This document shows positions 35,549 to 45,600 of a stretch of 64,000 nt of DNA, in pieces. Source of the DNA: JAZLJD01 sp045617725 (GTDB lineage: Bacteria > Bacillota > Clostridia > Lachnospirales > Lachnospiraceae). The position numbers were made by a program, and so were the translations under genes. How positions within the stretch are numbered: the first letter of the stretch is position 1; each line of letters starts with the position of its first letter. The stretch is taken from positions 1 through 64,000 of the forward strand of contig JAZLJD010000047.1 in the NCBI GenBank assembly GCA_045617725.1, in the 5' to 3' direction. Under the pieces are notes generated by a model. The model ran no database searches. It saw nothing but the letters and a program-made list of their open reading frames with translations, and was not told where the DNA came from.

Positions 35549-36352
35549 TCACCGTTTGTATAATGCAGATTTGATTTTGTTATATAACGGCCCGAACGCC
35601 TTGCTTTTTGCAAGTTTTCTTCTAAGTGTAACAAGTGTTATGCAAAGGAAGAATCTATACTTAAAAAGCTCCCATTTGCTCATATACGTCTTTCTTGCGG
35701 CAATCTGCTCCTGCTTCATTTTTTCTTTATTCTCAGGAGTTTCCGAAAAACCGTTTCCTTCATATCGGTTTACGGTTCCGCCCACATAAACGAAATCCGC
35801 TTTCCGCACGTAGAAACTGTAGAGGAAGTGATCGTAATCCGCACAGATGCGATACTTCGTATCGTACTCGCGGCCTTCAAACGCATTCTTTGAATAGAAG
35901 CAGGCCTGATGATTCGGAACATGCCTAAAGCATGCAAACCCATTAATCTCAGGGTTACTCTTAACAACAAGCGAAAGCGTATCAAAATACGTATCGCCAT
36001 AGAAGATTACGGTATTCGCCCCCGGAGACTTTTGCTCGTACGCCTCGACGGCCCGGGCAACCAAAGAGAGGGAATGCTCATCATAATACCGGTCGCCGCA
36101 ATTTAAAAAATGCAGGTACTCGCCCGTAGCACGGGAAATGGCACGATTCATCCCATCATAGATACCCTTGTCTTTTTCAACGAAGACGTGGATGCGTTCG
36201 TCGGAGGGAAGAAGGTCAAGACATCCGTCACTCGACGCTCCGTCCTCTATAATAATCTCAAAGTCCTTATAATCCTGCATTAAGATGGATTCTACGGTAC
36301 TTTTAAGTCTCTCTCCCGCGTTTAAACAGGTCACAAGAATACTGAATTTCAT
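35549..36352 (-). CDS. Glycosyltransferase family 2
   Basis: A 267-residue GT-A transferase. It has SILVTCLNAGERLKSTVESI, IIIEDGASSDG, and NCGDRYYDEHSL near residue 80 at the position of the metal-binding DXD region; the usual DXD reads CGD, so the metal site is unusual or displaced. This subgroup is common in capsule loci. It is cytoplasmic with no membrane helix. Confidence 0.9.
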   Translation of the reverse strand: MKFSILVTCLNAGERLKSTVESILMQDYKDFEIIIEDGASSDGCLDLLPSDERIHVFVEKDKGIYDGMNRAISRATGEYLHFLNCGDRYYDEHSLSLVARAVEAYEQKSPGANTVIFYGDTYFDTLSLVVKSNPEINGFACFRHVPNHQACFYSKNAFEGREYDTKYRICADYDHFLYSFYVRKADFVYVGGTVNRYEGNGFSETPENKEKMKQEQIAARKTYMSKWELFKYRFFLCITLVTLRRKLAKSKAFGPLYNKIKSALYKR

Positions 36353-36369
36353 AATAATCCTTTCAAAAT

Positions 36370-37506
36370 CTATTCATTCATATACAGCATCGGATAATTG
36401 AATTCGATACGATCATGTTCCATAAGCATGCTGCGGTAGGGAAGCAGCTTCATAAAATCTGCATCGCACTGCCACAAAAATACCAGGAAATAAAGCACAG
36501 CCGCCACCATGATTAGAATCCGGAGTTTTTTATAGTACGCTTCCTCCTTAAGCTTCACAATAAGTGTCGTCAGGAAGAGAATATGCGGAAATGTCATGTA
36601 ATACCCGATTCGTGAGATGACAGGCACAAAGCTTCCGAACATGTAGAGCGCAATGGCCACCAGGTTCAATTGGAAGTAAAGAAGCATGGCCCGGTCGTCC
36701 TTTACAGCCTTTTTATAAAATACAAGGCCGATTCCCAGAATCAGAAGGCAACGGGCGAGCTGGATGTAGCTGGTTCCCGCTTCAAGCCACACCGTATCCT
36801 TGTAGGACGGGTACAGCACAAGGAGTATCTTCTGATAAAAATCTCCGAACCAGTAGCCGGTGGTTGCCAGTCCCATACCGACACCGATCATCCACTTCTT
36901 CCATTTAAAGGACGCCAAAAAGTAAAGCGGAATGCACAGAAGGACCGACTTGTGAAAGCAGGCTGCCACGGCAATTATAAGTACGAACCGCAAATACTGC
37001 TTTCTAAGCACATACCGAATGGAAAATACCGCCATCGAAAGAGCCATGTAATACCGAACCGTATTATAGGACTGGAAATACATTCCGAGCAGCATAAACA
37101 AAGAAAATGCCATGAAAAAGTCTGTCGTCTGCTCGTACAGAACCCGGATAAAGAAGTACACGGTAACCGCTGCGAAGACTGCAAAAACCAGCTCATAGCA
37201 TTCAAACCCGCATAACGTATACAATAGTTTAATCAGGATTTTATTTCCGAACTCGAACTCCGTATATCCGTCTACCCACAGCTCATGAAAGCGGTTCACA
37301 TAGGTATAATAATCGTTTCCGGTCTGATGTCGCAGTGCGGCAGTCAGAAACAGAATCATAAAAATAGAAACCAGGCAGATCTTGTTGATAAGCTCCTGCC
37401 TGGGCATTCTTCCCAGGGAAAGGACCGTATGATTTTGATTTGGTGCATTGTTCACATACCACGCCAGAAATATGACGGAACAGGTAATCAAAAAGTAGAA
37501 AATCAT
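36370..37506 (-). CDS. epsG: EpsG family exopolysaccharide polymerase candidate
   Basis: A 378-residue polytopic protein with LRHQTGNDYYTYVNRF near residue 63 and YFQSYNTVRYYMALSMAVFS near 143, the conserved loops of the EpsG family (Wzy-type polymerases), and an ACFHKSVLL segment near 180. It likely polymerises the flipped repeat units of operon B. It overlaps the upstream GT2 by 4 bases. Operon A has its own polymerase/ligase, in keeping with two systems. Confidence 0.88.
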   Translation of the reverse strand: MIFYFLITCSVIFLAWYVNNAPNQNHTVLSLGRMPRQELINKICLVSIFMILFLTAALRHQTGNDYYTYVNRFHELWVDGYTEFEFGNKILIKLLYTLCGFECYELVFAVFAAVTVYFFIRVLYEQTTDFFMAFSLFMLLGMYFQSYNTVRYYMALSMAVFSIRYVLRKQYLRFVLIIAVAACFHKSVLLCIPLYFLASFKWKKWMIGVGMGLATTGYWFGDFYQKILLVLYPSYKDTVWLEAGTSYIQLARCLLILGIGLVFYKKAVKDDRAMLLYFQLNLVAIALYMFGSFVPVISRIGYYMTFPHILFLTTLIVKLKEEAYYKKLRILIMVAAVLYFLVFLWQCDADFMKLLPYRSMLMEHDRIEFNYPMLYMNE

Positions 37507-38294
37507 AAGCCCTTCTTTGCTTCCTTTATTCCTTTCAACATTAGCTTAAAAGCTCTAAACGGTTTCACTTCGGTGCACTGGCTTTTTCTGTGTTTAAGGA
37601 CAAACCGCAGTGCAACCGGCATAGCGAGCCAACCGTACAGGCAATGGTACAGAACTCCCTTGTCCTTAAAATACTTCTCCGTATAGCCCGAAAACCAGGT
37701 GGAAGGTCGTACTTCCTCGCAGCCCAAAGTAACGGGGACACAGTATATTTCCATTCCGGCACGCAGGCAGTCCATGAGGAAGAGGGAATCCTCCCCGCAT
37801 CCGTATTTGGCTCCACCTCCGAAATACGGCGAAAAGCCTATATCGGCAGCGTTTAAGCTATCCAACCTGCAGGCAAATGCGAAGGTGGGATAACGTCCGC
37901 TCTTACGCCAGGTAACACGCTCATAATCATAATTCTTATAGGTACGCCGCTCCTCGCATACATCCACATTGAAAATCAGCACATCCGCAAAATCCAGTTT
38001 CTCAAACTCATGCAGGATTTTGTCTTCGTAATTGTCATAGTAACGGATATCATCGTCTGCGAAAAGGACGATGGGCGCCGTTGCACCTGAAAGGCACAGG
38101 TTTCTTGAAAGGCCGACACCGCGTTCCTTCGACGAAATAACAAGGGCTTCGCCGGCTGCGGTTTTGATTGTCTCCGTGCCTTCATGGTCGCACTGGTTCA
38201 CAAGAATTGCATCCCCGCTTAAATTCATTTTAGCCAAAAGAGCTGCAGGGTCTGCATTTAAGGCACTGATCAATACCTGAAGGTCACGTATCAT
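37503..38294 (-). CDS. Glycosyltransferase family 2-like protein
   Basis: A 263-residue protein. The N-terminus RDLQVLISALNADPAALL and the core SKERGVGLSRNLCLSGA then VLFADDDIRYYDN place it in a divergent GT2 subgroup, with DDD as metal site. GCGEDSLFLMDCLRAG near residue 185 is the family ED motif. It overlaps the Wzz-like gene by 4 bases. It likely adds one sugar in the operon B unit. Confidence 0.88.
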   Translation of the reverse strand: MIRDLQVLISALNADPAALLAKMNLSGDAILVNQCDHEGTETIKTAAGEALVISSKERGVGLSRNLCLSGATAPIVLFADDDIRYYDNYEDKILHEFEKLDFADVLIFNVDVCEERRTYKNYDYERVTWRKSGRYPTFAFACRLDSLNAADIGFSPYFGGGAKYGCGEDSLFLMDCLRAGMEIYCVPVTLGCEEVRPSTWFSGYTEKYFKDKGVLYHCLYGWLAMPVALRFVLKHRKSQCTEVKPFRAFKLMLKGIKEAKKGL

Positions 38295-39187
38295 AGCGGT
38301 TTCCTCCCCAGGTATCTTTTGAGGAATCTTGTATCCGCTTTCGTGATGATCACGCCTCTTATGTCACAGCCGTTTACGGACAAATGGTTCAATATATCCA
38401 AAAGGGACTGCAGCGTAGTCTTTTTATACGTTGCCATCACAATGCAGGTGCAATTCTTTAAATCCGCATAATCATCCTCGCTTGCATAAACCACGTCCGC
38501 ATATTTTCCAACCGGAGAATCATTGTATCCAAGGAACGGATAAGCAGCTTCGGGGCATAAATCCGATGCAACGCGGATGTGTGAATCATTCGCATAGTAC
38601 AGAAGTACGGAGGTGCAGGCCAAAAGCAATCCCGCAAGGCCTCCGATTATGGCGGCATTTACAAGGTTTGTAGGCTCCTCCACAAGTGTAGCCGGAATCG
38701 TATCGATTACTTCAATGGAGTTAAATTCCTTTCTATCGCTTCCAAAGCGGCTGACAGCCTCACCGATTTCCTTTATGGCAGCATCTGCCTTCTCCGCCGT
38801 ATCCAGTACTTCCGTAATAATCATGACGCGGATATCGGAAGGGGTATGTGCATCAAGGCCTGCCACGATTTCGTCCTTGCCAAAGGCGCCGACGGAGCTC
38901 ACTACATCGTCCATGATTTCATCCGTGCCGATGATGGTTTTCCAGGTGTAGTCATTGAAGTACTGATAGGCTTCGTCCCGCTCGTCCGTCGCATAATCAA
39001 TGTACATCGTAATCTCAGCTTTGTACTTGGGGCCTCCCTCGTTAACTGCTCTATATAAGCAGTTAAGGCCGCTGCCCACAAGGGCACCGGCCAATGTAAT
39101 CACTAATATAATCCACCACTTCGACAGAAAACACAGCCAAAGCCTTTTTGTATCTGCCGTCCGGGAGGCATATGCTTTCGGTTCCAT
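38291..39187 (-). CDS. Wzz/CapA-type polysaccharide co-polymerase with a degenerate kinase-like tail
   Basis: A 298-residue protein. There is a membrane helix at about 22-48, an extracytoplasmic domain to about 180, a second helix (about 184-205), and a cytoplasmic tail of about 90 residues. The tail opens IRVASDLCPEAAYPFLGY, like the linker before tyrosine (BY-) kinase domains, then jumps to CTCIVMATYKKTTLQSLL and GVIITKAD, which resemble the kinase C-terminal end. Walker A, A' and B and a tyrosine cluster are missing. It should control chain length of the operon B glycan without kinase activity. No separate CpsD kinase or CpsB phosphatase is seen. Confidence 0.85.
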   Translation of the reverse strand: MEPKAYASRTADTKRLWLCFLSKWWIILVITLAGALVGSGLNCLYRAVNEGGPKYKAEITMYIDYATDERDEAYQYFNDYTWKTIIGTDEIMDDVVSSVGAFGKDEIVAGLDAHTPSDIRVMIITEVLDTAEKADAAIKEIGEAVSRFGSDRKEFNSIEVIDTIPATLVEEPTNLVNAAIIGGLAGLLLACTSVLLYYANDSHIRVASDLCPEAAYPFLGYNDSPVGKYADVVYASEDDYADLKNCTCIVMATYKKTTLQSLLDILNHLSVNGCDIRGVIITKADTRFLKRYLGRKPL

Positions 39188-39197
39188 TTCATCTACC

Positions 39198-40619
39198 TCA
39201 CTTCTCTGTAAGTTCTATCTCTTCCTTTTTGACCTTTAGTGCAGTCGTTTGGGACGCGTCAATGCCTTCGGTGCTCTCCGGCTTCAAAAGAATCTTAAGC
39301 GTAAGCAGCATAAGGCGTATATCCAGCCATACGGAATAGTTTTCTATATAAAACAAATCCAGCTTCAACTTATCAAGAGGCGTTGTATTATACTTGCCGT
39401 AAACCTGTGCGTATCCGGCAAGTCCGGCCTTCACCTTCGTACGGAATACGAATTCCGGCATCTGTTCCACATACTGTTTTATGATTTCCGGGCGTTCGGG
39501 TCGCGGACCGATGAAGGACATGTCGCCTGCCAGAATGTTAAATAACTGCGGCAGTTCGTCGATTCGAACCTTTCGAATAAAGCGGCCGATTGGAGTAATT
39601 CGCGGGTCGTTCTTGCCGGCCAGGACCGCTCCGGTATTTTTTTCGGCGTCCTTTTTCATACTGCGGAACTTGATAATCTCAAACTCCTTCATATTACGTG
39701 TGCAGCGAACCTGCTTATAGAAAATCGGGTCGCCGTCATAGCACTTAATCAGAATGGCCGTAACCAGCATAATCGGGCTCGTAAGGATCGTCAGAATCAG
39801 GGCGCAGACGATATCAATAATGCGCTTTACAAATCTCTGATCGAGACTTAAGTTGTACTCCCGAATCAACAGAAGCGGCGAATCAAACAGATGCAGCTGG
39901 TCGGAGCCGCGCACCAGAACATCGGGAATCTTAGGCATCATATAAACGCGCATGTTGCGTCCGTATAAGAATTTCAACAGCTTGTTCCGCATCGTAGTCG
40001 GGATATCCCAAAGCACCACGGCATCATAGTGGTTCGTACATTCCTCGCACACCCGCTCGAAGCCCTCCGAAATATTAACGGAAGCCTTGATACGATACTT
40101 GTCCTTACGGGACATAAACTTGGTAACAATATCCTCAATCGGATATTCACCGTACACAATCAGCATCTCACGCGGCTTAAAGATAGCCGCATAAATCTTG
40201 CTGGCAATCGCAATCCATAATGCGGAGGCCACACACTGCAGCAGCACCGCCTGCAAAAGAGGAACCACCGGCACAAGGTCCATCGACAGAAGACAGATGA
40301 CGAAGTACATGATGAAATTCGCAGCAATCGTCGCAAAGCACTGCGAAAAAATAACCTCACCCAGCTTATAGTAGCCGATCTTCGTACCGCCATACATTCT
40401 TGAAACAAAAATCAGAAGCAGGATATACACAAACAGGGTCAGTATATGTCCCTTGTGGAAAAAGCCGTACTGAATGTAGCCGTCCATTTCCGCATATACC
40501 TTAATACGCTCCGCATAGAACGAAAACCAGGCATACGCAAAAACAACAACCTGCAAACCGATTGTCACAAGCGAAATTATAATCTTTATTGTTCTTTTCC
40601 AGGGTTCTCTAGATTTCAT
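39198..40619 (-). CDS. Initiating polyprenyl-phosphate sugar-1-phosphate transferase, operon B
   Basis: About 473 residues: N-terminal membrane helices and a Rossmann-like middle, then the sugar transferase domain with KFRSMKKDAE, VRIDELPQLFNILAGDMSF and IGPRPERPE. It loads the first sugar of the operon B repeat onto undecaprenyl phosphate. I chose the ATG at 40617-40619, which overlaps the GT2 stop as ATGA, instead of a frame extending 45 bases into that gene. It resembles the operon A enzyme along its length (GKYNT, ESTEG near the C-terminus). Confidence 0.92.
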   Translation of the reverse strand: MKSREPWKRTIKIIISLVTIGLQVVVFAYAWFSFYAERIKVYAEMDGYIQYGFFHKGHILTLFVYILLLIFVSRMYGGTKIGYYKLGEVIFSQCFATIAANFIMYFVICLLSMDLVPVVPLLQAVLLQCVASALWIAIASKIYAAIFKPREMLIVYGEYPIEDIVTKFMSRKDKYRIKASVNISEGFERVCEECTNHYDAVVLWDIPTTMRNKLLKFLYGRNMRVYMMPKIPDVLVRGSDQLHLFDSPLLLIREYNLSLDQRFVKRIIDIVCALILTILTSPIMLVTAILIKCYDGDPIFYKQVRCTRNMKEFEIIKFRSMKKDAEKNTGAVLAGKNDPRITPIGRFIRKVRIDELPQLFNILAGDMSFIGPRPERPEIIKQYVEQMPEFVFRTKVKAGLAGYAQVYGKYNTTPLDKLKLDLFYIENYSVWLDIRLMLLTLKILLKPESTEGIDASQTTALKVKKEEIELTEK

Positions 40620-41389
40620 TTCTGCTCTTTCTTCACTCTTCGTTTGGTTGCATGGTACGCCCAAAACAACATGTGCCAGGCGGCCGAGAATACATTAAGG
40701 TGTGCCTGCGTCCGGTACAACAACCAGATACGCGCCACCATTCTGAGTTTATTGCTTGATTCCGAACCGGCGCTCTGCCTGTAAAGCACGAGATTCTCCG
40801 TAAGTCCGTACGCACAGGGAATCGTGCGAAGAATCGCCCACCAGGTCGCGGTATCCTCGGAATGCATATCCGGCATAATCGCAAGCTTGCGGTCGAATTT
40901 CCGAAAGTTTAGTAGCACCGTAGAGGTGAAAATCGTTGTATTTTTAAGGGCTTCCTTATAGGTGATGGTTTCGGGCACATGGACTACTCTTCCATCCGGA
41001 TTTAGGTCGCTGTCCGCGAATTCATAATTGCAAAAAACAAACGCGGCGTCCTTTTCTTCCATGAAAGCCATCTCTTTTTCAAGCTTCTCCGGAGCCCACC
41101 AGTCATCATTGTCAAAGAATGCCAGGTAATCCGTCTGTGCCGCCAAAATTCCGATGTTTCTGGCCACTGCGGCGCTGTGGCGGTCGCTTTCGTTTACGAG
41201 GACCCGAAGCCTGTCATCCGTGGCCGCAAGTTCCTCCATAAGCTTTAAGGATCCGTCTGTGGATCCGTCCTCTATCATGTACAGAATAAAGTCCTGATAC
41301 GTCTGGTTTTGTATGCACTCAACACTCCGGCGCAAGAATTTCTCGCCATTGTGCACCGGCATCACGATACTGACTGTACGCTCGCCCAT
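40616..41389 (-). CDS. Glycosyltransferase family 2
   Basis: A 257-residue GT-A transferase with VSIVMPVHNGEKFLRRSVE, MIEDGSTDGSL, FFDNDDWWAPEKL (DXD-type metal site) and HSEDTATWWAIL (catalytic ED). The ATG at 41387-41389 has GAGG 7 bases upstream inside the end of the previous gene; its stop shares a base with this start. It is a cytoplasmic assembly enzyme of operon B. Confidence 0.92.
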   Translation of the reverse strand: MGERTVSIVMPVHNGEKFLRRSVECIQNQTYQDFILYMIEDGSTDGSLKLMEELAATDDRLRVLVNESDRHSAAVARNIGILAAQTDYLAFFDNDDWWAPEKLEKEMAFMEEKDAAFVFCNYEFADSDLNPDGRVVHVPETITYKEALKNTTIFTSTVLLNFRKFDRKLAIMPDMHSEDTATWWAILRTIPCAYGLTENLVLYRQSAGSESSNKLRMVARIWLLYRTQAHLNVFSAAWHMLFWAYHATKRRVKKEQK

Positions 41390-42321
41390 CACAATTCCTC
41401 ACGAACAATATAAATTGGTCTGTCTTTCACTTCTAGGTATATACGGCTCATATACTGGCCCAAAATGCCGATACAGAACAGCTGAATTCCACCCAGGAAT
41501 ATAATGATGCAGGCCGTGGAAGCCCAGCCGTCAACCGGGTCGCCAAAAAACAGCTTGCGAACCACGATAAACACAAGGGCAATGACCGACAAAATAAACA
41601 ATACAAGCCCACACCAGGTCGAAATCATAAGAGGCATCGTCGAGAATCCGAAAATACCATCCATGGAATACAGAAACAGCTTCCAGAAATTCCACTTGGT
41701 CTCGCCCTTCCTGCGCTCCACATTCTCGAATTCCAGCCACTTGTTTTTGAAGCCGACCCAGCCGAAAATGCCCTTGGAAAAGCGATTATATTCTTTCATG
41801 GAAAGCACCGCATCCACAAACCTGCGGTTCATAAGGCGATAGTCTCTGGCACCGTCCACAATATCTGTCTTGGAAAGCTTCCGCATAATGCGATAGAACC
41901 ATCTTGCAAAAAAGGACCGAATCGGAGGCTCGCCCTTACGCGATACACGGCGTGTGCCCACCGAGTCATACTCACCGCTTTCTACGTACCGAAGCATTTC
42001 GGGAAGCAGAGCGGGCGGATCCTGCAAATCCACATCCATAATCACGACGTAATCACCTTTCGATGCGGACATTCCTGCATAAATCGCAGCTTCCTTGCCG
42101 AAATTACGCGAAAAAGAAAGCATCCTAATGCGTTTGTCCTTCTGATACATCTTTTTGATTTCGCCTACTGTATCATCCTTAGAACCGTCATCCACGTAGA
42201 TCAGTTCGAGATCGGCACCCAAAGCCTTCAGGGCAGGGGCCTGCTCCATCACGGCGGTGTAGAAATCAGCGATATTCTCCTGTTCGTTGTAGCAAGGTAC
42301 TACAATACTCAAAAGTGCCAT
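41389..42321 (-). CDS. GtrB/YkcC-like bactoprenol-phosphate glycosyltransferase (GT2)
   Basis: A 310-residue protein. The GT-A domain has SIVVPCYNEQENI, IYVDDGSKDDT and VIMDVDLQDPP, and there are two C-terminal membrane helices (about 232-290). GtrB-type enzymes move glucose or a similar sugar onto undecaprenyl phosphate. It is the first gene of operon B, with GAGG before the ATG and a predicted promoter at 42366-42394. Its acceptor GT-C partner is not obvious in operon B; those of operon A, or 45868-47728, could serve. Confidence 0.92.
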   Translation of the reverse strand: MALLSIVVPCYNEQENIADFYTAVMEQAPALKALGADLELIYVDDGSKDDTVGEIKKMYQKDKRIRMLSFSRNFGKEAAIYAGMSASKGDYVVIMDVDLQDPPALLPEMLRYVESGEYDSVGTRRVSRKGEPPIRSFFARWFYRIMRKLSKTDIVDGARDYRLMNRRFVDAVLSMKEYNRFSKGIFGWVGFKNKWLEFENVERRKGETKWNFWKLFLYSMDGIFGFSTMPLMISTWCGLVLFILSVIALVFIVVRKLFFGDPVDGWASTACIIIFLGGIQLFCIGILGQYMSRIYLEVKDRPIYIVREEL

Positions 42322-42365
42322 TTTTCATCCTCAAATCAGTGTTGCTTTCCTAACAGCAATACTTT

Positions 42366-42394
42366 ATTTTACTCTGTTTTTCTTTTTTTGAAAA
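42366..42394 (-). promoter_or_regulatory. Promoter of operon B
   Basis: On the minus strand, TTTTCA (42389-42394), 17 bases, TAAAAT (42366-42371). The predicted start is near 42359, about 38 bases before the GtrB-like gene. Matches to consensus are 4 and 5 of 6. No other candidate is as well spaced in this gap. Confidence 0.5.
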
Positions 42395-42613
42395 GGCTGG
42401 TATTTCATCCTTCCATTACCAGGACTGCTTAATTGGCAATGTGAACACTATAATTTTTCCAGATACATCAATATCGTCAAGGCTATCCTTTCAGCGAAAC
42501 ACAATCGGTCACTCGTTTGTCAAAGTATTTATTCATGTGCTCGACTAATTCATCTTTTGTTTGCCTCTGATTTCTCGTAATATTGGCAGGTCACTTTGCT
42601 GAAGACTTCACTC

Positions 42614-42631
42614 TGGTTCAACAATGAACCA
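42614..42631 (-). other. Perfect hairpin downstream of the composite membrane protein gene
   Basis: Seven-base arms 42614-42620 and 42625-42631 with a four-base loop, 31 bases after the stop codon. There is no T run, so it is not a clear intrinsic terminator; a transcript-end or processing hairpin is possible. Confidence 0.4.
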
Positions 42632-42661
42632 TGTCTTTCCAGAATATAGTCTCCTTTACCC

Positions 42662-45600
42662 CTAGTAAAAATTTATGCTGAAATCATCTAACCATAATGA
42701 ATTGCTTGCGGCTGTAATCGTTCCTGTCAGAGAATCTCCGTCAAAACGGAGATTATTACTAGTCAAAGTAAATGCGGCATTACCGTTTGTCTTAAAAATA
42801 AGCGTATACTCAACATACACATTCACCGAAGGCGTACCGCTTATCGTAATATTACCTTCACCTGACAGAATACCAACTAGATTGAGCGGGACAGTTCCAA
42901 CATATCCGGTGATATACACCAAATTGTTTGTATCAGCCTTGACGTTCAGAGAGGCTATGTCGGATGCATTCATATTGAGCGGAACGGTTGAGCCATGGCA
43001 AACCACGCTGTAAGGAGCCATGACATCCTTCTCAATTGCTTCAACTACCTTCACTGAACAGGTCTCGGAATTCAATGATGAAAAGCTAAGATTATGTTCG
43101 CCAAATGTGTCCAGAAAGCGCAAGGAAGCAGTATGCATATACACTATCTTGGCATTATCAGAATCAGACGAAATATAAGAAACTGAAACATCTACATAAC
43201 CATTGTAAGCAATAGCCTTGTCCAATATCGTAATATCCCTTACATCACCATGGTTTTTGCAGTTCGCAGTAATTACACTCGGAAGCATGTCGGCAAGCAA
43301 CTCATCGTTCGGAAGAATCTGCTTTTCGTCGTAATTCTGATATAAATCGCATGATTCCATCCTCCATTGACCCTGACGAAATACCATAACAAATTCATAA
43401 TCGCAAATAAAGGAATAATGCGAATCGTTCCATACCGCAAAACCGTTCAAATTCGCACGGGTACGGAAATCATCATAATATATGTTAATAGTATCCAAAT
43501 TTAGAAACTCTGTACCAACCCGAATGCCGTTATACGTCTCAATATACTCATCGGCAATCAACCTTTTAACCAAATCAACCGTAATTTCTTCGGGTTCATC
43601 GACAACCATGACCTCAATACTAACATCATCGTAACTTGACCACTTTCCATTACCCTGATAGGTATATCGTACGGGAACGGTCTGATTGGGCATTGATACA
43701 ACACTGCCATCAAAAAAGCTTTGCTCATAAATGAGTGGCACTATCGCAATCTGACCATCAATTACAATATTCTCATAATCGATTCCGTCATAACTAGATG
43801 CGTCATATACCCTCACTGACTCATCTCCTAAGACAAGATCAACCATATCTGCCGCCTCGAACTCATCATTGGTATAATCAGTATGCGCAGGAAAATAGTT
43901 TGTCGTAACTTCTCTCACGGTCGACAGCTTATATTGAATATCATGCTTATTGTAATGTATCGACAAATTGCTTTGAATTCTGTCGCACTCGTTGATCACC
44001 TCGACATCAGCACTATACCAGAGATGGCCCGGTTCGGAAGTTATGGATTCGACATTAACAGAACATTTTTCCCCAAAATTCTCACGGCAGTATTTGGTGG
44101 CATCCCTTCGAGCACGTGCTTCAGAAGGCTTCCTGCTAAGAACGAACACCCCGACTCCGGCAATCAGTACAAGTCCTATAAGGGCGATTCCGCTAATAAT
44201 AACAGCCTTCTTGGTCTTAGCTTTGTGCTCGGCTTTGTGCTTGACTTCGATATCCACTAGTTCGGATTCCTTAGTCTGCAACATATCCAGTATGGATTTG
44301 CATTCATTTTGCAAATCCTCGTGCTCATTCTTAAGTGTCAGTATGGTCAAAATCTTCTCAATACTTGTGCGAATGTCATTAATCTTACTTATTTTGTTAC
44401 ACGACGCTACCTGAGCCTTTTTATCGGCAATTCTTAAAGCAACACGCTCATATGCCTTATCAGGCCTGAGGCTGTCTTCTGGGGAGCGTCCGCACTGATA
44501 GCAATAATCTTTCTTGTTGATTGTCGAACAGGTACACTTCCAAAATCCATCTTCTAAAGACTGGTACGTGTATATCTCATCGTTATTTAGGTCAAGTACT
44601 GATGTAAGCTCACTGCCCAGCGCCGCCTCAATAGTAGTGGAAGCAGGCACTTGAACAGAATCCTTATCCTCGTACTTCGTAACTTCGAAGCTGGCGTTAA
44701 CTGTCTGAAGAATAACTATTCCTGCTCTTCTGACCAGACTGTTGCCAATAGCAAACTCTTTGATAGAAATGATATCTCCGCTAGAAATATTCTGATCGAG
44801 AAGGTTGACCTCAAACTCACCTATCGGGTCACCGCCGATATCATAGCCAACAATCTTGTATTTTACAGCAATCAGCTTCTCCTCACCGAAGTATTTAAGA
44901 TTGACGTCGCAACTGATGTTGCCGTATGAATCCTTGTACAGCTGAATATTCTTAACAGCCATGGAAGCCTTCGGGCAATAGCTCTCATAACAGGTTACAT
45001 CAAGTAATTCTCTGATACCTTTGGGAGTGAATTTATCATCTGTAACACTTATTACTGCTCTCTTGGAAATCTTCCGCTGTTTCCCCGCAGTAGCTAGTTC
45101 TTTGTTTTTGTGATTCGGTCCGGTAGTCGTTCCCTGAACCATCAAACCTGTACCTGCAAGTATCATTCCTATAAATATTCCGACGAACGGCTCACCCTCA
45201 AACAGCGCTAATCCTAGAGCAATTCCGCTTACCAGACCGCCACTGACAGCCGTTAAAATAATAATAAAAACTCTATTGAGTACTATCGAAAGCACACCAG
45301 TAAATATTCCGATTACAAAAGCAATCGGCAGCATCTCCACGGCATCGACAACGATAAGAATGGCAGCACCCAACAGAGCGCCAAGAGTGAAATGGTGTAT
45401 GAAAACACCGAGTAAGTACACCTTGAACGCTAAAAGACCGCCGACAAAAGCTATTGCTACTGCGGAAATAATGATTACGGCCAAGTTGCGTGTCAGCAAT
45501 CCCAAGACAGCACCAAGTATGCCACCTGTCAGGACTCCGCTAATAGTAATCATCGCCTTTTGGAGCTTATATCCCCAAAGACAGATCATCAAAGAAGGAA

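Larger units (their letters stand above)
42322..42661. other. Noncoding gap of 340 bases between operon B and the composite membrane protein
   Basis: A+T-rich, with no start-anchored frame of useful size. It holds the predicted operon B promoter (42366-42394) and a perfect 7-base stem with 4-base loop at 42614-42631 that lacks a T run. On the minus strand, about 42485-42575 reads as roughly 32 codons ending in a stop, including KDELVEHMNKYFDKRVTD, with no start codon or ribosome binding site. It could be the remnant of a lost gene; this is weak. Confidence 0.5.
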
